From: Baffinella frigidus
Taxonomy: Eukaryota; Cryptophyceae; Cryptomonadales; Baffinellaceae
Length of the DNA: 17,289 nt
NCBI GenBank assembly: GCA_026770585.1
Contig: MU647429.1
Coordinates: 38,421-55,709 of the forward strand
Direction of reading: 5' to 3'
Positions 6,451 to 13,121 of the stretch are shown one piece after another. Each line of letters opens with the position of its first letter. Position 1 is the first letter of the stretch. The translations under genes were made by a program, and so were the position numbers. The notes beneath the pieces were generated by a model. That model did not search any database. It was not told the DNA's origin and saw only the letters and a program-made list of their open reading frames with translations.

Positions 6451-6710
6451 GATACCCGAAACCCGATACCCGAAACCCGATACCCGATACCCGATACCCG
6501 ATACCCGAAACCCGAAAACCGATACCCGAAACCCGATACCCGAAACCCGAAACCCGAAACCCGATACCCGAAACCCGATACCCGATACCCGAAACCCGAT
6601 ACCCGAAACCCGAAACCCGAAACCCGAAACCCGAAACCCGAAACCCGAAACCCGAAACCCGATACCCGAAACCCGATACCCGATACCCGAAACCCGATAC
6701 CCGAAACCCG
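6451..6710. repeat. Heptamer array of CCCGAAA and CCCGATA
   Basis: About 37 heptamers in near-perfect register mix two variants, CCCGAAA and CCCGATA, with one ACCGATA. These are T-to-G variants of the telomeric CCCTAAA unit. Because 3 x 7 = 21, all six frames tend to stay open and give repetitive peptides. Those frames are not genes. Confidence 0.92.
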
Positions 6711-6925
6711 AGGCTCCCTTGCCCAGGCGAAGGTGCCACAGGTATGCTTTCCAACTCATTTCTGCCAAATATGATCAGCAACCACCAAGGGGAAGGGCAG
6801 CTATGTACAATTTTCGGGTGCAAGACTAAGCCTGGTGTTTGGACCCGAAATGGTCATCGGGAAACGGGTACACGCGTTTGAGTCATCTCGAAACGGGTAC
6901 ACGCGTTTGAGCCACCTCTACATAT
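6711..6925. other. Unexplained spacer with a repeated block
   Basis: A block beginning TAAGCCTGGTGTTTGG and ending CACATATGGCA occurs at 6828-6928 and again at 7035-7106, on either side of the 6926-7034 element. Within the first copy, GAAACGGGTACACGCG is repeated in tandem. At 6718-6733, GCCCAG|GCGAAGGTGCCACAG|GTATGC could be a 15-base plus-strand micro-exon. That is speculative. Confidence 0.4.
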
Positions 6926-7034
6926 GGCAAGGAAAATTGCTACACAATTTGTTCTTATTAGTAATATTAAAGCTAGTAATATTATGTAGTAATTTTCCTT
7001 GCCATCAAACTAAAGAAAAATAGGTTTCCCCGGA
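6926..7034. mobile_element. Truncated relative of the 4301-4437 MITE
   Basis: The right side (GTAATTTTCCTTGCCATC ... AATAGGTTTCCCCGG) matches the right arm at 4393-4437. The left arm is cut to GGCAAGGAAAATTGCTAC, so the outer 25-30 bases are missing. The core is AT-rich. Confidence 0.8.
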
Positions 7035-7148
7035 TAAGCCTGGTGTTTGGGCCCAACTTTTTCACCGGAACACAAGTACACGCGTGTGAGCCACCTCCAC
7101 ATATGGCAGCCTGCAACATGTTCCCGGTAAGCAACCAAACATCTCAAG

Positions 7149-7342
7149 CCACCCTGGAGGGGACTTGCGGCCAATCCCGAATAACCCTTTATCGCAAAAG
7201 TTGACAGGATTTGTACCACTAAAATACTTATAAGACCGTTTTGTACCAGATCCATTCATCACGGGGGACTGAGGGCTCAGTCCTTTTCAAGGGGAGTTGA
7301 CTTAAGAATGCTCAAAATACCCCCACCCTGCCTCCAGGGTGG
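7149..7342. mobile_element. CCACCCTGGA element, copy 1 (hairpin variant GGACTGAG)
   Basis: Ends CCACCCTGGA and TCCAGGGTGG. It is about 85-90% alike by eye to 13122-13316, including TTTATCGCAAAAGTTGACA and GTTGACTTAAGAATGCTC. At the centre, after TTCATCACGGG, lies an 8-bp hairpin GGACTGAG/CTCAGTCC (7266-7283). The other copy carries a different hairpin at the same place. No coding capacity. Confidence 0.85.
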
Positions 7343-7816
7343 ATCCCGTCGACATCTTCTAGTGCGTCAAACACATCTTTTCGGGTTAGTCAACAGGCAC
7401 AGGGGTGTCGGCGCCCGGACTGAAAACGAGATAATTGCTGGAACAGCCCCGCCGGCAGGCTCGTGAACGGACGCCGAAGCCAGACGGTCGGTCGTGACTG
7501 CCTTGCGTGTTCCTAGCACCCCTAGCACACCACCTGCGTGTGTCCAACGCGTACAGGTTCTGAACGATTTCCGCATGGGGTGCAGGCAAGACGCACACGC
7601 TCTTCGCCCCCCCCCGAAGATCCCGTCGACATCTTCTAGTGCGTCACATCTTTTCGGGTTAGTCAACAGGCACAGGGGTATCGGCGCCCGGACCACAGAG
7701 GAAGAGTCTCTCCAACCAGTGTGTTTTCTCGAATCTGCTATGCCCGCAGTGTTCGTCGTCCTAGTACAAACACTGGGAAAACAACGCTGAATAGTCAACA
7801 GGCACAGGGGTTTCGG
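7343..7816. repeat. Region of local direct repeats with acceptor-like sites
   Basis: A block of about 80 bp (GATCCCGTCGACATCTTC ... GGCGCCCGGAC) occurs at 7343-7421 and 7619-7693. Part of it (AGTCAACAGGCACAGGGG) recurs at 7793. On minus each copy reads GADTPVPVD or, in another frame, RAPTPLCLLTNPKR. At 7421 and 7822 a CTCGTTTTCAG acceptor-like site precedes it. A decayed exon family is possible but the frame is undecided. Confidence 0.45.
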
Positions 7817-7929
7817 CGCCCGGACTGAAAACGAGACAATTGCTAGGACTCTACGGTAGGAAACCCCTACGGACCTACGAATTGCCTAGTGGGTGAATAG
7901 ATGGACTTGTAGTAGTTTCAGTCCGGGCG
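7817..7929. mobile_element. Inverted repeat element, CGCCCGGACTGAAA ends
   Basis: Perfect 14-bp arms lie at 7817-7830 and 7916-7929. The interior contains CTACGGTAGG at 7851-7860 and CCTACGGACCTACG, again the CCTACGGTAGG theme. The arms overlap the local direct repeat, so this could be a foldback of duplicated sequence rather than an inserted element. Confidence 0.6.
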
Positions 7930-7965
7930 TGGGGGCTCCCACCACACAGAGGAAGAGTCTGTCCA

Positions 7966-8075
7966 GATCGATCCTCTCCCCAGCCCCCCCCCCTCCCCCT
8001 CCCGCCCCCCCCGTCTCCGATCCCACCCCAACTTCTCTACTTGTTTGTAACCGACGGATGATCTCCGCCCCAAAC
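7966..8075 (-). CDS. Putative exon L, limits uncertain
   Basis: On minus, CATCACTTCCAG precedes GTTTGGGGCGGAGATCATC. One frame reads FGAEIIRRLQTSREVGVG followed by a Gly-rich run and LDRLFLCVVGAPTPG, open to about 7915. No clear donor was found. A 20-base relic of its start (TTTCGGGCGGAGATC) lies at about 8285-8303. Its start resembles exon I near 129. Confidence 0.35.
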
Positions 8076-8093
8076 CTGGAAGTGATGGCTGAA

Positions 8094-8290
8094 GGTTTAG
8101 GGTTCAGGGTCTAGGGTTGAGGGTTGAAGGCAATTCAGAAGACTACAGGAAAAAATCTAAAGTTAATTATTGGAGTGTTTCTTAGGAAACACGCCAAAAA
8201 TCTGCAATTGTTGGTCACGTTACACCGGGTATCCGGGGTTAGGGTGAATCGTTGGCTCCCGAGTGGTTAGGGTGTAGGTTGAGGGTTTGA
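8094..8290. repeat. Telomere-like stretches with a small hairpin
   Basis: Units like GGTTTAGGGTTCAGGG lie at 8094-8128 and GGTTAGGGTGTAGG at 8260-8290. Between them is the hairpin GTGTTTC/GGAAACAC (about 8175-8192). No gene seen. Confidence 0.6.
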
Positions 8291-8356
8291 TCTCCGCCCG
8301 AAAGCTGGGAATGGTGGCGCGTGCCTCGGTTCAGTTCTCCAGCGTGGTTTCGTAAA

Positions 8357-8398
8357 CTTCACCTCAAGTTAAGTCAACTTCACCTCAAGTTAAGTCAA
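8357..8398. repeat. 21-bp tandem duplication
   Basis: CTTCACCTCAAGTTAAGTCAA occurs twice in direct succession. TTAAGTCAA is also the complement of TTGACTTAA found in the 7149 and 13122 elements. Confidence 0.8.
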
Positions 8399-8455
8399 CT
8401 GGACGAACACTTCAGACGGTGTCGTAAAAACATCACCACAAGCATTCCACGCTAG

Positions 8456-8626
8456 CCCACTCGAGAATGCTGGAGCACCCTATTTACATGTGGGGTTGTA
8501 AGGGTTTGTACCAGGATTGAGGACAACACCCAGAAATTATGCGAGGAACGTGACCAAACACACGCAAATTACTACACACATGTACAACGCAGATTTTAGA
8601 TTGGGGGTCCAGCATTCTCGAGTGGG
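8456..8626. mobile_element. CCACTCGAG-family MITE, copy 1
   Basis: Perfect 19-bp arms (CCCACTCGAGAATGCTGGA and complement) lie at 8456-8474 and 8608-8626. Internal stretches CATGTGGGGTTGTAA, TTGTACCAG, GTGACCAAA and AAATTACTACACAC are shared with 12567-12803, a diverged relative. No transposase. Confidence 0.85.
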
Positions 8627-8814
8627 CAGATCAGGGTCCTGGATCTTCTACTCAGAGGCAGCCCCAGAGTGTTGACATTCCCAGTAAAACAACTTTGAAA
8701 GTCCGTACGCGAGGCCCCATCAAGACACCTTCCCCACCCCCTCCGGCGTTTGGCTACCAAAATACATCATGCAACTCCATCCCCAACTCAAATTAACGCC
8801 CTGAATCTACTCAC
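8627..8814. other. No gene or element recognised
   Basis: Unique-looking sequence between the 8456-8626 element and the exon D relic. I see no exon, inverted repeat or RNA signature. Confidence 0.4.
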
Positions 8815-8875
8815 ACGTTGACGGTTTCTACCGGTGTGGCTTTTAAAAACACATCTTCCTACCAGCAGTGGACCC
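8815..8875 (-). pseudogene. Decayed relic of the exon D 3' end
   Basis: On minus, ACTGCTGGTAGGAAGATG ... ACCGTCAACGTGTGAGTAG aligns with the end of exon D (ACTGCTAGCGGGAAGATG ... GTCAACTTGTGAGTGG). Stops interrupt the frame. Confidence 0.6.
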
Positions 8876-8879
8876 TCAC

Positions 8880-9037
8880 CTGTCGGTCCACTCCGACACC
8901 CCAATGCCTTTCCAACCCCCCTCTCCCGCTCCCCCAGCACTCTCCTCGGAGCCCGCCTCCCCCCCAAAGCCATAGTCTCCTCCCGAAGCAGTTGGATATT
9001 CCCGGTCGGCTTTTCCGCTTTCCTCCAGGCCTTCGTC
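8880..9037 (-). CDS. Putative exon F, longest copy, both splice sites visible
   Basis: On minus, the telomere-like TAAACCCTCCTAGCAG is followed by GACGAAGGCCTGGAGG. The exon runs 158 bases to ACCGACAG before GTGAGG, a strong donor. The frame shared with other copies reads DEGLEESGKADREYPTASGG, then a Gly/Glu-rich part, then GIGVSEWTDR. It starts in phase 0 and ends after two bases of a codon. A second frame is also open, so the protein reading is provisional. Three decayed copies follow between 9151 and 9563. Acidic and Gly-rich; no family recognised. Confidence 0.45.
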
Positions 9038-9048
9038 CTGCTAGGAGG

Positions 9049-9151
9049 GTTTATGGGTTAGGGGTTAGGGGTTAGAGGTTAGGGGTTAGGGGATAGGGGT
9101 TAGGGGATAGGGGTTAGGGGTTAGGGGTGAGGGGTGGGGTTTGGGGTTTGT
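9049..9151. repeat. Telomere-like array (GGGGTTA units)
   Basis: Heptamers GGGGTTA, with GGGGATA and AGAGGTT variants, run up to GGGGTGGGGTTTGGGG. The array directly precedes the exon F acceptor on minus. A second array with the same neighbours lies at 9403-9511, so array and exon were duplicated together. Confidence 0.88.
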
Positions 9152-9203
9152 CGCCAGCACTGCCATGCTCCAGGTCAGCGCCGCTTTCCTCCAGGCCTTC
9201 GTC
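9151..9203 (-). pseudogene. Short copy of exon F (copy 2)
   Basis: On minus, ACATTCTGTCAG precedes GACGAAGGCCTGGAGG; DEGLEESGADLEHGSAGD, then telomere-like sequence. Acceptor kept, no donor. Confidence 0.5.
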
Positions 9204-9263
9204 CTGACAGAATGTTTGCACAAACGCGCTTCTGGTTAAAGGCAGGATAAAAGCACCAGGCTG

Positions 9264-9291
9264 CAAGGTTCCCACTTGGGTGGGAACCTTG
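9264..9291. repeat. 11-bp perfect hairpin
   Basis: CAAGGTTCCCA and TGGGAACCTTG are separated by six bases (CTTGGG). No T-run or other terminator context fits a eukaryotic role that I can name. Confidence 0.7.
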
Positions 9292-9329
9292 GCTACTCCG
9301 ACTAAGTCACCGCCTTCCCTCCAATCAAC

Positions 9330-9397
9330 CTGTCAGTTCAACCTCCAAAGGCAGTTGGATGATCCTGGTTGGGGCCGCCAGCCTCCAAGTCTTCGTC
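9330..9397 (-). pseudogene. Copy of exon F (copy 3) with a stop codon
   Basis: Minus reading from CCTGACAG|GACGAAG: DEDLEAGGPNQDHPTAFGG, then an in-frame stop, then ACTGACAG|GTTGAT. It aligns with the first third and the last eight bases of exon F, so the middle was deleted. Confidence 0.55.
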
Positions 9398-9402
9398 CTG
9401 TC

Positions 9403-9511
9403 AGGAGGGTTTACGGGTTATGGGTTAGGAGTTAGGGGTTAGGGGATACGGGTTAGGGGATAGGGGTGAGGGGTTAGGGGTGAGGGGTTAGGGGTGGGGT
9501 TTGGGGTTTGT
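9403..9511. repeat. Telomere-like array, duplicate of 9049-9151
   Basis: Same unit types and same flanks as the 9049-9151 array (acceptor of an exon F copy on one side, GGGTTTGGGGTTTGTCGCCAGCA on the other). Confidence 0.88.
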
Positions 9512-9563
9512 CGCCAGCATTGACATGCGCCAGGTCAGCGCCGCTTTCGTCTAGGCCTTCGTC
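9511..9563 (-). pseudogene. Short copy of exon F (copy 4), acceptor lost
   Basis: Minus reading DEGLDESGADLAHVNAGD. The preceding bases are GG rather than AG (CTGGCGG|GACG), so the acceptor is mutated. Confidence 0.5.
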
Positions 9564-9570
9564 CCGCCAG

Positions 9571-9747
9571 GAGGGTTTAGGGTTTAGGTTTTGGGGTTGA
9601 GTGTTGAGTGTTTAGGGTTTGGGGTTTAGGGTTTTGGGTTTAGGGCTTAGGGTTTAGGGTTTAGGGTTTAGGGTTTAGGGTTTAGGGTTTAGGGTTTAGG
9701 GTTTGGGAGTTCGGGGTTGGGGGTGAGGGTTTAGGATTAGGGGGTGG
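9571..9747. repeat. Interstitial telomeric array with exact TTTAGGG
   Basis: Variant units (GTTTTGGGGTTGAG, GGGTTTGGGG) surround a run of about seven or eight exact TTTAGGG units at 9653-9703. This run shows what the other degenerate arrays derive from. It is flanked on both sides by ordinary sequence, so it is not a chromosome end. Confidence 0.93.
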
Positions 9748-9991
9748 GTCGAGTTGACCGTAGGCGTTGCCACCCCCATGCCCTCGTCCCACCCCCCTGG
9801 GAGCTCCCTGCGCGACCCCCCCCCCCTCCGTCGGGTTGAGAAAGGGGACACGACTAATAAACCAGCAAGTGGAGAGGGGGGGAGGGGACCGTTGGCGTTG
9901 CCGCTCCCTCCCCTCCCCACACGTGGAGCGTCACTGTGCGATGCTCCCCCCCGGCTCCGTCTCGTCCCGCAGGCGCGCACACTGCCTCGAC
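9748..9991 (-). CDS. Possible exon G, frame undecided
   Basis: On minus, CCAAACCCGAAGCAG precedes GTCGAGGCAGTGTGCGCG, another acceptor fed by telomere-like sequence. Two frames stay open for about 80 codons. Neither has a recognisable motif, and both are Gly/Pro/Arg-rich as expected from GC-rich DNA. The bases CAACGCCAACGGTC and CAACGCCTACGGTC recur about 130 bp apart. No donor identified. Confidence 0.25.
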
Positions 9992-10013
9992 CTGCTTCGG
10001 GTTTGGGGGTTGG

Positions 10014-10160
10014 GGTTTGTTTGTGTGTGTTTGTTTGTTTGTGTTTGTTTGTGTGGGGTTGTGTTTGTTTGTGTTTGTTTGTGTTCGTTTGTGAGGGGTG
10101 AGGGGTGAGGGGTGAGGGGTGAGGGGTGGTTTAGAGTTTAGGGTTTAGGGTTTGGAGTTG
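10014..10160. repeat. GTTTGTTT microsatellite followed by GGGGTGA and telomere-like units
   Basis: Mixed TTTG and TGTG units run to about 10093, then five GGGGTGA heptamers, then GTTTAGGGTTTAGGGTTTGG. Confidence 0.85.
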
Positions 10161-10165
10161 ATCGA

Positions 10166-10345
10166 ACCACGGCAACGAACTCAGGGGAGTTGGACGGTAG
10201 TGAGAGCTGGCTCAGGAGCAGACGCCCTCAATCTACTCACACGTTGACGGCGTGTACGGAAAATCTTCCCGCTAGCAGTGTTCTCCGAAGGTAGAAAATC
10301 AATGCTCACATCCACCCACGAGCGTTTCGGGGTTTCGGGATTTCG
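10166..10345 (-). pseudogene. Decayed copy of exon D in two pieces
   Basis: 10166-10225 reads LLSQLSLPSNSPEFVAVV on minus (exon D middle). 10247-10345 reads RSWVDVSIDFLPSENTAS then GKIF and ends at GTGTGAGTAG (exon D 3' part). On minus the 3' part comes first, so these belong to successive repeat units. Confidence 0.6.
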
Positions 10346-10379
10346 GACCGCTGCGACGAATTCTCCTCAATCCACTCAC

Positions 10380-10566
10380 AAGTTGACGGTATGTACGGGG
10401 GTAGACTTGCGCAACATCTTCCCGCTAGCAGTGTACTCCGAGGGTGGCAAATCAATGCTCACATCCACCCACGAGCGCTCCGGGATTTCGGCGTTTCGCA
10501 CCGCGGCGACGAATTCTGGCGAGTCGGAAGGTGGTGAGAGCTGGCGGAGGAGCGAGTGCGCGACGC
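10380..10566 (-). CDS. Putative exon D, 3' complete copy
   Basis: Minus reading: HSLLRQLSPPSDSPEFVAAV, then RNAEIPERSWVDVSIDLPP, then SEYTASGKMLRKSTPVHTVN, ending CAACTT before GTGAGT, a consensus donor. The frame is open and protein-like. The 5' part (EGALPDSLMIPASLRAR), present in copy 10727-10849, is replaced here by unrelated sequence near 10567, so this copy has no visible acceptor. Together with that copy it suggests an ancestral exon of about 78 codons. No family recognised. Confidence 0.5.
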
Positions 10567-10574
10567 ATACGTGA

Positions 10575-10712
10575 ATATTTCGTAGGATCCTACGGTGGGC
10601 CATCCGTATAGAAACAGGGTTGTTCCTAGGAATATCCTCACCGAAACCTATCCTCGTCGAAACGCATATCCTCACCGAAAACGATCCTACCAGGTTTCCC
10701 TTGGTAGCGCGC
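10575..10712. repeat. Homologue of the 6213-6320 block
   Basis: It contains the palindrome GTAGGATCCTAC (10582-10593), CCTACGGTGGG, degenerate tandem units of TATCCTCACCGAAAC (10631-10685) and the GGTAGCGCGCTGTGTGG repeat. The same order is seen at 6213-6320. Confidence 0.6.
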
Positions 10713-10726
10713 TGTGTGGAACGGGC

Positions 10727-10849
10727 GTTTCGCACCGCTGCGACGAATTCTGGCGAGTCGGAAGGTGGTGAGAGCTGGCGGAGGAGCGAGTGCGCGATGC
10801 GCGCCCGGAGAGAGGCAGGCATCATGAGAGAGTCGGGGAGTGCGCCCTC
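10727..10849 (-). CDS. Putative exon D, 5' complete copy (copy 2)
   Basis: On minus, GGTGGTCCAG precedes GAGGGCGCACTCCCC. The frame reads EGALPDSLMMPASLRARIAH then SLLRQLSPPSDSPEFVAAV, phase 0 at the start. The 3' part is missing; sequence switches to the ACACAGCGCGCTACC repeat. No donor here, so it is probably a broken exon whose acceptor is still good. Confidence 0.45.
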
Positions 10850-10926
10850 CTGGACCACCAGAGAGTCAGATGACGCACGCTGCCGGGGCGCAGCTCCGTT
10901 TGGAATCAAGGGGGGGTGCGGTGTTG

Positions 10927-10975
10927 GCGCCCGGAGAGAGGGAGGGATCATGAGAGAGTCGGGGAGTGCGCCCTC
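10927..10975 (-). pseudogene. Exon D acceptor-side copy 3
   Basis: TTTGCAG|GAGGGCGCACTCC on minus; EGALPDSLMIPPSLRA, then divergence. 10797-10985 as a whole resembles 11254-11455, a local duplication of about 190-200 bp. Confidence 0.6.
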
Positions 10976-10993
10976 CTGCAAATCGAGGGAATG

Positions 10994-11236
10994 GAAGGCT
11001 CAGAGATTTGGATAGCATGGAAGGCTCAGAGATTTGGATAATGGAAGGCTCAATGGAAGGCTCAGAGATTTGGATAATGGAAGGCTCAGGGATTTGGATA
11101 GCTTGGAAGGCTCAGAGATTTGGATAATGGAAGGCTCAACGGAAGGCTCAGAGATTTGGATAATGGAAGGCTCAGAGATTTGGATAATGGAAGGCTCAGA
11201 GATTTGGATAATGGAAGGCTCAGAGATTTGGATAGC
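10994..11236. repeat. 24-bp minisatellite, GGATAATGGAAGGCTCAGAG units
   Basis: About ten units of roughly 24 bp, some shortened. As 24 is a multiple of three, frames stay open (plus NGRLRDLD, minus SLPLSKSL). I regard those peptides as by-products. It sits between two exon D acceptor copies. Confidence 0.9.
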
Positions 11237-11255
11237 GTCTGCTGGAGGCGAGAGT

Positions 11256-11325
11256 GTTCTGCCAGGAGCGAGCGCGCCCGGAGAGAGGCAGGGATCATGA
11301 GAAGAGGGTCGGGGAGTGCGCCCTC
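11256..11325 (-). pseudogene. Exon D acceptor-side copy 4
   Basis: ACGATCCAG|GAGGGCGCACTCC on minus; EGALPDPLLMIPASLRARSL, with a three-base insertion adding one residue, then divergence. Confidence 0.6.
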
Positions 11326-11405
11326 CTGGATCGTGAGAGGGTCAGACAGACGCACGCTGCCGGGGCGCAGCTCCGTTTGGAATCAAGGGGGGGTGCGGTG
11401 TTGGC

Positions 11406-11452
11406 GCCTGGAGAGAGGGAGGGATCAAGAGAGAGTCAGGGAGTGCGCCCTC
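11406..11452 (-). pseudogene. Exon D acceptor-side copy 5
   Basis: CCCCTTCAG|GAGGGCGCACTCC on minus; EGALPDSL, then a TGA in place of Met-Ile context. The frame is degraded. Confidence 0.55.
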
Positions 11453-11555
11453 CTGAAGGGGGGGGGGGCAGTTTGAGATCACCAGAGGGTCACGACACCT
11501 CCGTTTGAATCATGCAAGGGGTGGTTGGGGTGTTTTTTTTCTTTTTTTTTTCTAG

Positions 11556-11586
11556 CGATCACCAGGGAGTCAGGCAGCGCGCCCTC
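11556..11586 (-). pseudogene. Exon D acceptor-side copy 6
   Basis: GCAGCTGCAG|GAGGGCGCGCTGCC on minus; EGALPDSLVI, then a stop. A T-rich tract (11531-11552) follows. Confidence 0.55.
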
Positions 11587-11617
11587 CTGCAGCTGGGGGG
11601 GCGGGGGTCAGTCTGCT

Positions 11618-11712
11618 GGAGGTGAGAGTGAGAGTGAGCGTGAGAGTGACAGGGACGTGAGGTGAGAGTGAGAGTGAGAGTGAGAGTGAGCGTGAGAGTG
11701 AGAGTGAGAGTG
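11618..11712. repeat. GTGAGA microsatellite
   Basis: Hexamer GTGAGA and variant GTGAGC are repeated about 14 times. AGTCTGCTGGAGG and its complement lie at the two edges (about 11610 and 11713-11725), making a weak inverted frame. Confidence 0.9.
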
Positions 11713-11726
11713 TCCTCCAGCAGACT

Positions 11727-11825
11727 CTGAAGAGCGAGTGCGCCCGGAGGGCAAGAGAGATGGGGAGAGAGTCGGGACGGGACGCCCTCCTGAGATCACC
11801 AGAGAGTTCAGGTACTGCGCCCTCT
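11727..11825 (-). pseudogene. Exon D acceptor-side copies 7 and 8
   Basis: 11789 downward: GATCTCAG|GAGGGCGTCCCG, then CATCTCTCTTGCCCTCCGGG and GCACTCGCTCTTCAG, a diverged exon start. 11825 downward: CTGCAAGAGGGCGCAGTACC, a shorter relic directly adjoining it. Confidence 0.5.
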
Positions 11826-11877
11826 TGCAGGGGGGGTGGATTCGTTTGAATGATGCACGGGAGGGGGGGGGGGCGTC

Positions 11878-11926
11878 GCGCCCGGAGAGAGGCTGCGATC
11901 ATGAGAGAGTCGGGGAGTGCGCCCTC
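11878..11926 (-). pseudogene. Exon D acceptor-side copy 9
   Basis: On minus, CACCCTACACCCTCAG precedes GAGGGCGCACTCCCC; EGALPDSLMIAASLRAR, then a C-run. This acceptor abuts the telomere-like array at 11930-12108. Confidence 0.6.
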
Positions 11927-11929
11927 CTG

Positions 11930-12108
11930 AGGGTGTAGGGTGTAGGGTGTAGGGTGTAGGGTGTGGGGTGAAGGGTGTAGGGTGTAGGGTGTAGGGTGTA
12001 GGGTGTAGGGAGTTGGGTGACGGGTGTAGGTGTAGGGTGAAGGGGTTAGGGTGTAGGGTGTAGGGTGACGTGTGTAGGGTGTAGGGTTGAGGGTTAAGAA
12101 GGTAGGGG
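11930..12108. repeat. Telomere-like array of TGTAGGG units
   Basis: Mostly TGTAGGG (a TTTAGGG variant) with TGAAGGG and TGACGGG units. C-rich strand is sense for the minus-strand exon D copy it adjoins. Confidence 0.92.
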
Positions 12109-12167
12109 GAAGCTCATGCGAATGATCCAAGGGTGTGTGGTTTACAAAGGTTCCTCTCGTATGCAGA

Positions 12168-12275
12168 ATGTCGTGTTTTTCGCAGCGTTGGCCTGATAAA
12201 CGTGACATGCGGCCGGAAATACTGGTGCAATACATCTCGAACCCTGATAGTTTTGTGCAAAGGGCTGGAACCTGA
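12168..12275 (+). CDS. Short unclassified open frame
   Basis: From ATG at 12168 the frame reads MSCFSQRWPDKRDMRPEIL then VQYISNPDSFVQRAGT and stops, 35 residues. CTCTCGTATGCAG lies directly before it. Composition is less repeat-like than most open frames here, but other frames are open too, including one on minus. I recognise no family. It may be a relic or chance. Confidence 0.2.
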   Translation: MSCFSQRWPDKRDMRPEILVQYISNPDSFVQRAGT

Positions 12276-12362
12276 TACATTCAAAACAAACTACGATGGA
12301 CAAGCAACTGGAGCCGTTTCGAGACTTGAAGGGCTTTGCCCTCCACTCGGCAGGCTACGGGG

Positions 12363-12388
12363 CACGTCCCTCCCCGGGGAGGGACGTG
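12363..12388. repeat. Perfect 26-bp palindrome
   Basis: CACGTCCCTCCCC followed directly by its complement, no loop. It contains CCCGGG at the centre. It could be the remnant of a foldback element. Confidence 0.85.
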
Positions 12389-12566
12389 ACAAATTTCTGA
12401 CTTTTGACGTGTTTCTTGGGCAAGAATCCAATAATTAACTTAAGAACGGTACCTCGTAGTGTTTTGAGCGGTTGTACCAGAACCAGCCGCTTTACTACAC
12501 CATTTTCAGGGTGCGGAAATCGTCAAGTTGCAGCTGGGGCAAGAACAGCCACTTCCGACCAGCAAA

Positions 12567-12803
12567 CCACTCGAGGCTAGAAGAGGGGGTATTTTAAATG
12601 TGGGGTTGTTAAATTTAGTACCAGTCACGGGCAGGCTTGGTCACGTAGCTCAAGGAATTCCTTGAGCTACGTGCTCAAGGAATTCCTTGAGCTACGTGAC
12701 CAAATGCCCCTATTTGTGTAAAAATTACTACACACTTCTTTCCCCCCCTTCACTTGTAAAATAAACCCTGTTTTGAAATAGTCACACTTCTAGCCTCGAG
12801 TGG
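12567..12803. mobile_element. CCACTCGAG-family MITE, copy 2, with nested palindrome
   Basis: 17-bp arms (CCACTCGAGGCTAGAAG and complement) lie at 12567-12583 and 12787-12803. It shares internal stretches with 8456-8626 (ATGTGGGGTTGT, AGTACCAG, GTGACCAAA, AATTACTACACAC). At 12642-12691, CTCAAGGAATTCCTTGAG occurs twice, joined by CTACGTG, making a 32-bp perfect palindrome plus a second half. Confidence 0.85.
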
Positions 12804-12965
12804 AAGGACGCGAACTCATCCCCAGCGGACGCGTATCTAGGGGCGAAAATTAGCAGAATACACCGAACCTACATTTATGACTTATTTGTTTGGACCTGCT
12901 AGAGGATAAAATGCCTTTCTAGGCCTTTGAAATCCCAAGTAAAGGAATTCGAACCCCAATATAGT
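12804..12965. other. Spacer with a relic of exon H
   Basis: 12804-12832 on minus reads YASAGDEFAS, matching VASAGDEVSP in exon H (13327-13476). The rest, to 12965, shows nothing I can support. Confidence 0.45.
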
Positions 12966-13115
12966 GTGCGGGGCGACTCAAGTTACACCGCCTTTTATGC
13001 TATCTTAAGGTTGGTGACTCTCTTATTTTGCTATATTAGCTTCGACACGGCTTTAAATAGGAGAAACCCCACCCCAAGATAGCAAAAACACGGTTTAAAC
13101 TGAGTCGCCCCGCAC
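12966..13115. mobile_element. Inverted repeat element, GTGCGGGGCGACTCA ends
   Basis: Perfect 15-bp arms lie at 12966-12980 and 13101-13115, with a second matching stretch inside each (GCTATCTT / AAGATAGC). A partial homologue of the right half lies at 14346-14420 (AAACCCCACCCCAAGATAGC). It ends six bases before the next element. Confidence 0.8.
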
Positions 13116-13121
13116 ATGAAT

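Noticed and set aside
6268-6829. Long open frames on both strands giving repetitive peptides (ETRYPKP, GFRVSG)
   Set aside because: They are produced by the heptamer array, whose length pattern avoids stops in every frame. No exon borders or composition support coding.
7564-7662. GAGKTHTL, resembling a P-loop as in kinesins or other ATPases
   Set aside because: A stop codon lies five codons upstream in frame, no acceptor lies between, no further motor motifs follow, and the frame ends in a duplicated repeat. Chance or an old relic.
9264-9291. Bacterial-type terminator or attenuator hairpin
   Set aside because: No T-run, no operon and clearly eukaryotic context.
9571-9747. Chromosome end
   Set aside because: The exact TTTAGGG run is short, flanked by ordinary sequence on both sides, and similar decayed arrays occur throughout.
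10994-11355. Apparent regular spaced repeats, considered as a CRISPR-like array
   Set aside because: Units of 24 bp abut without unique spacers, and the context is eukaryotic. It is a minisatellite.
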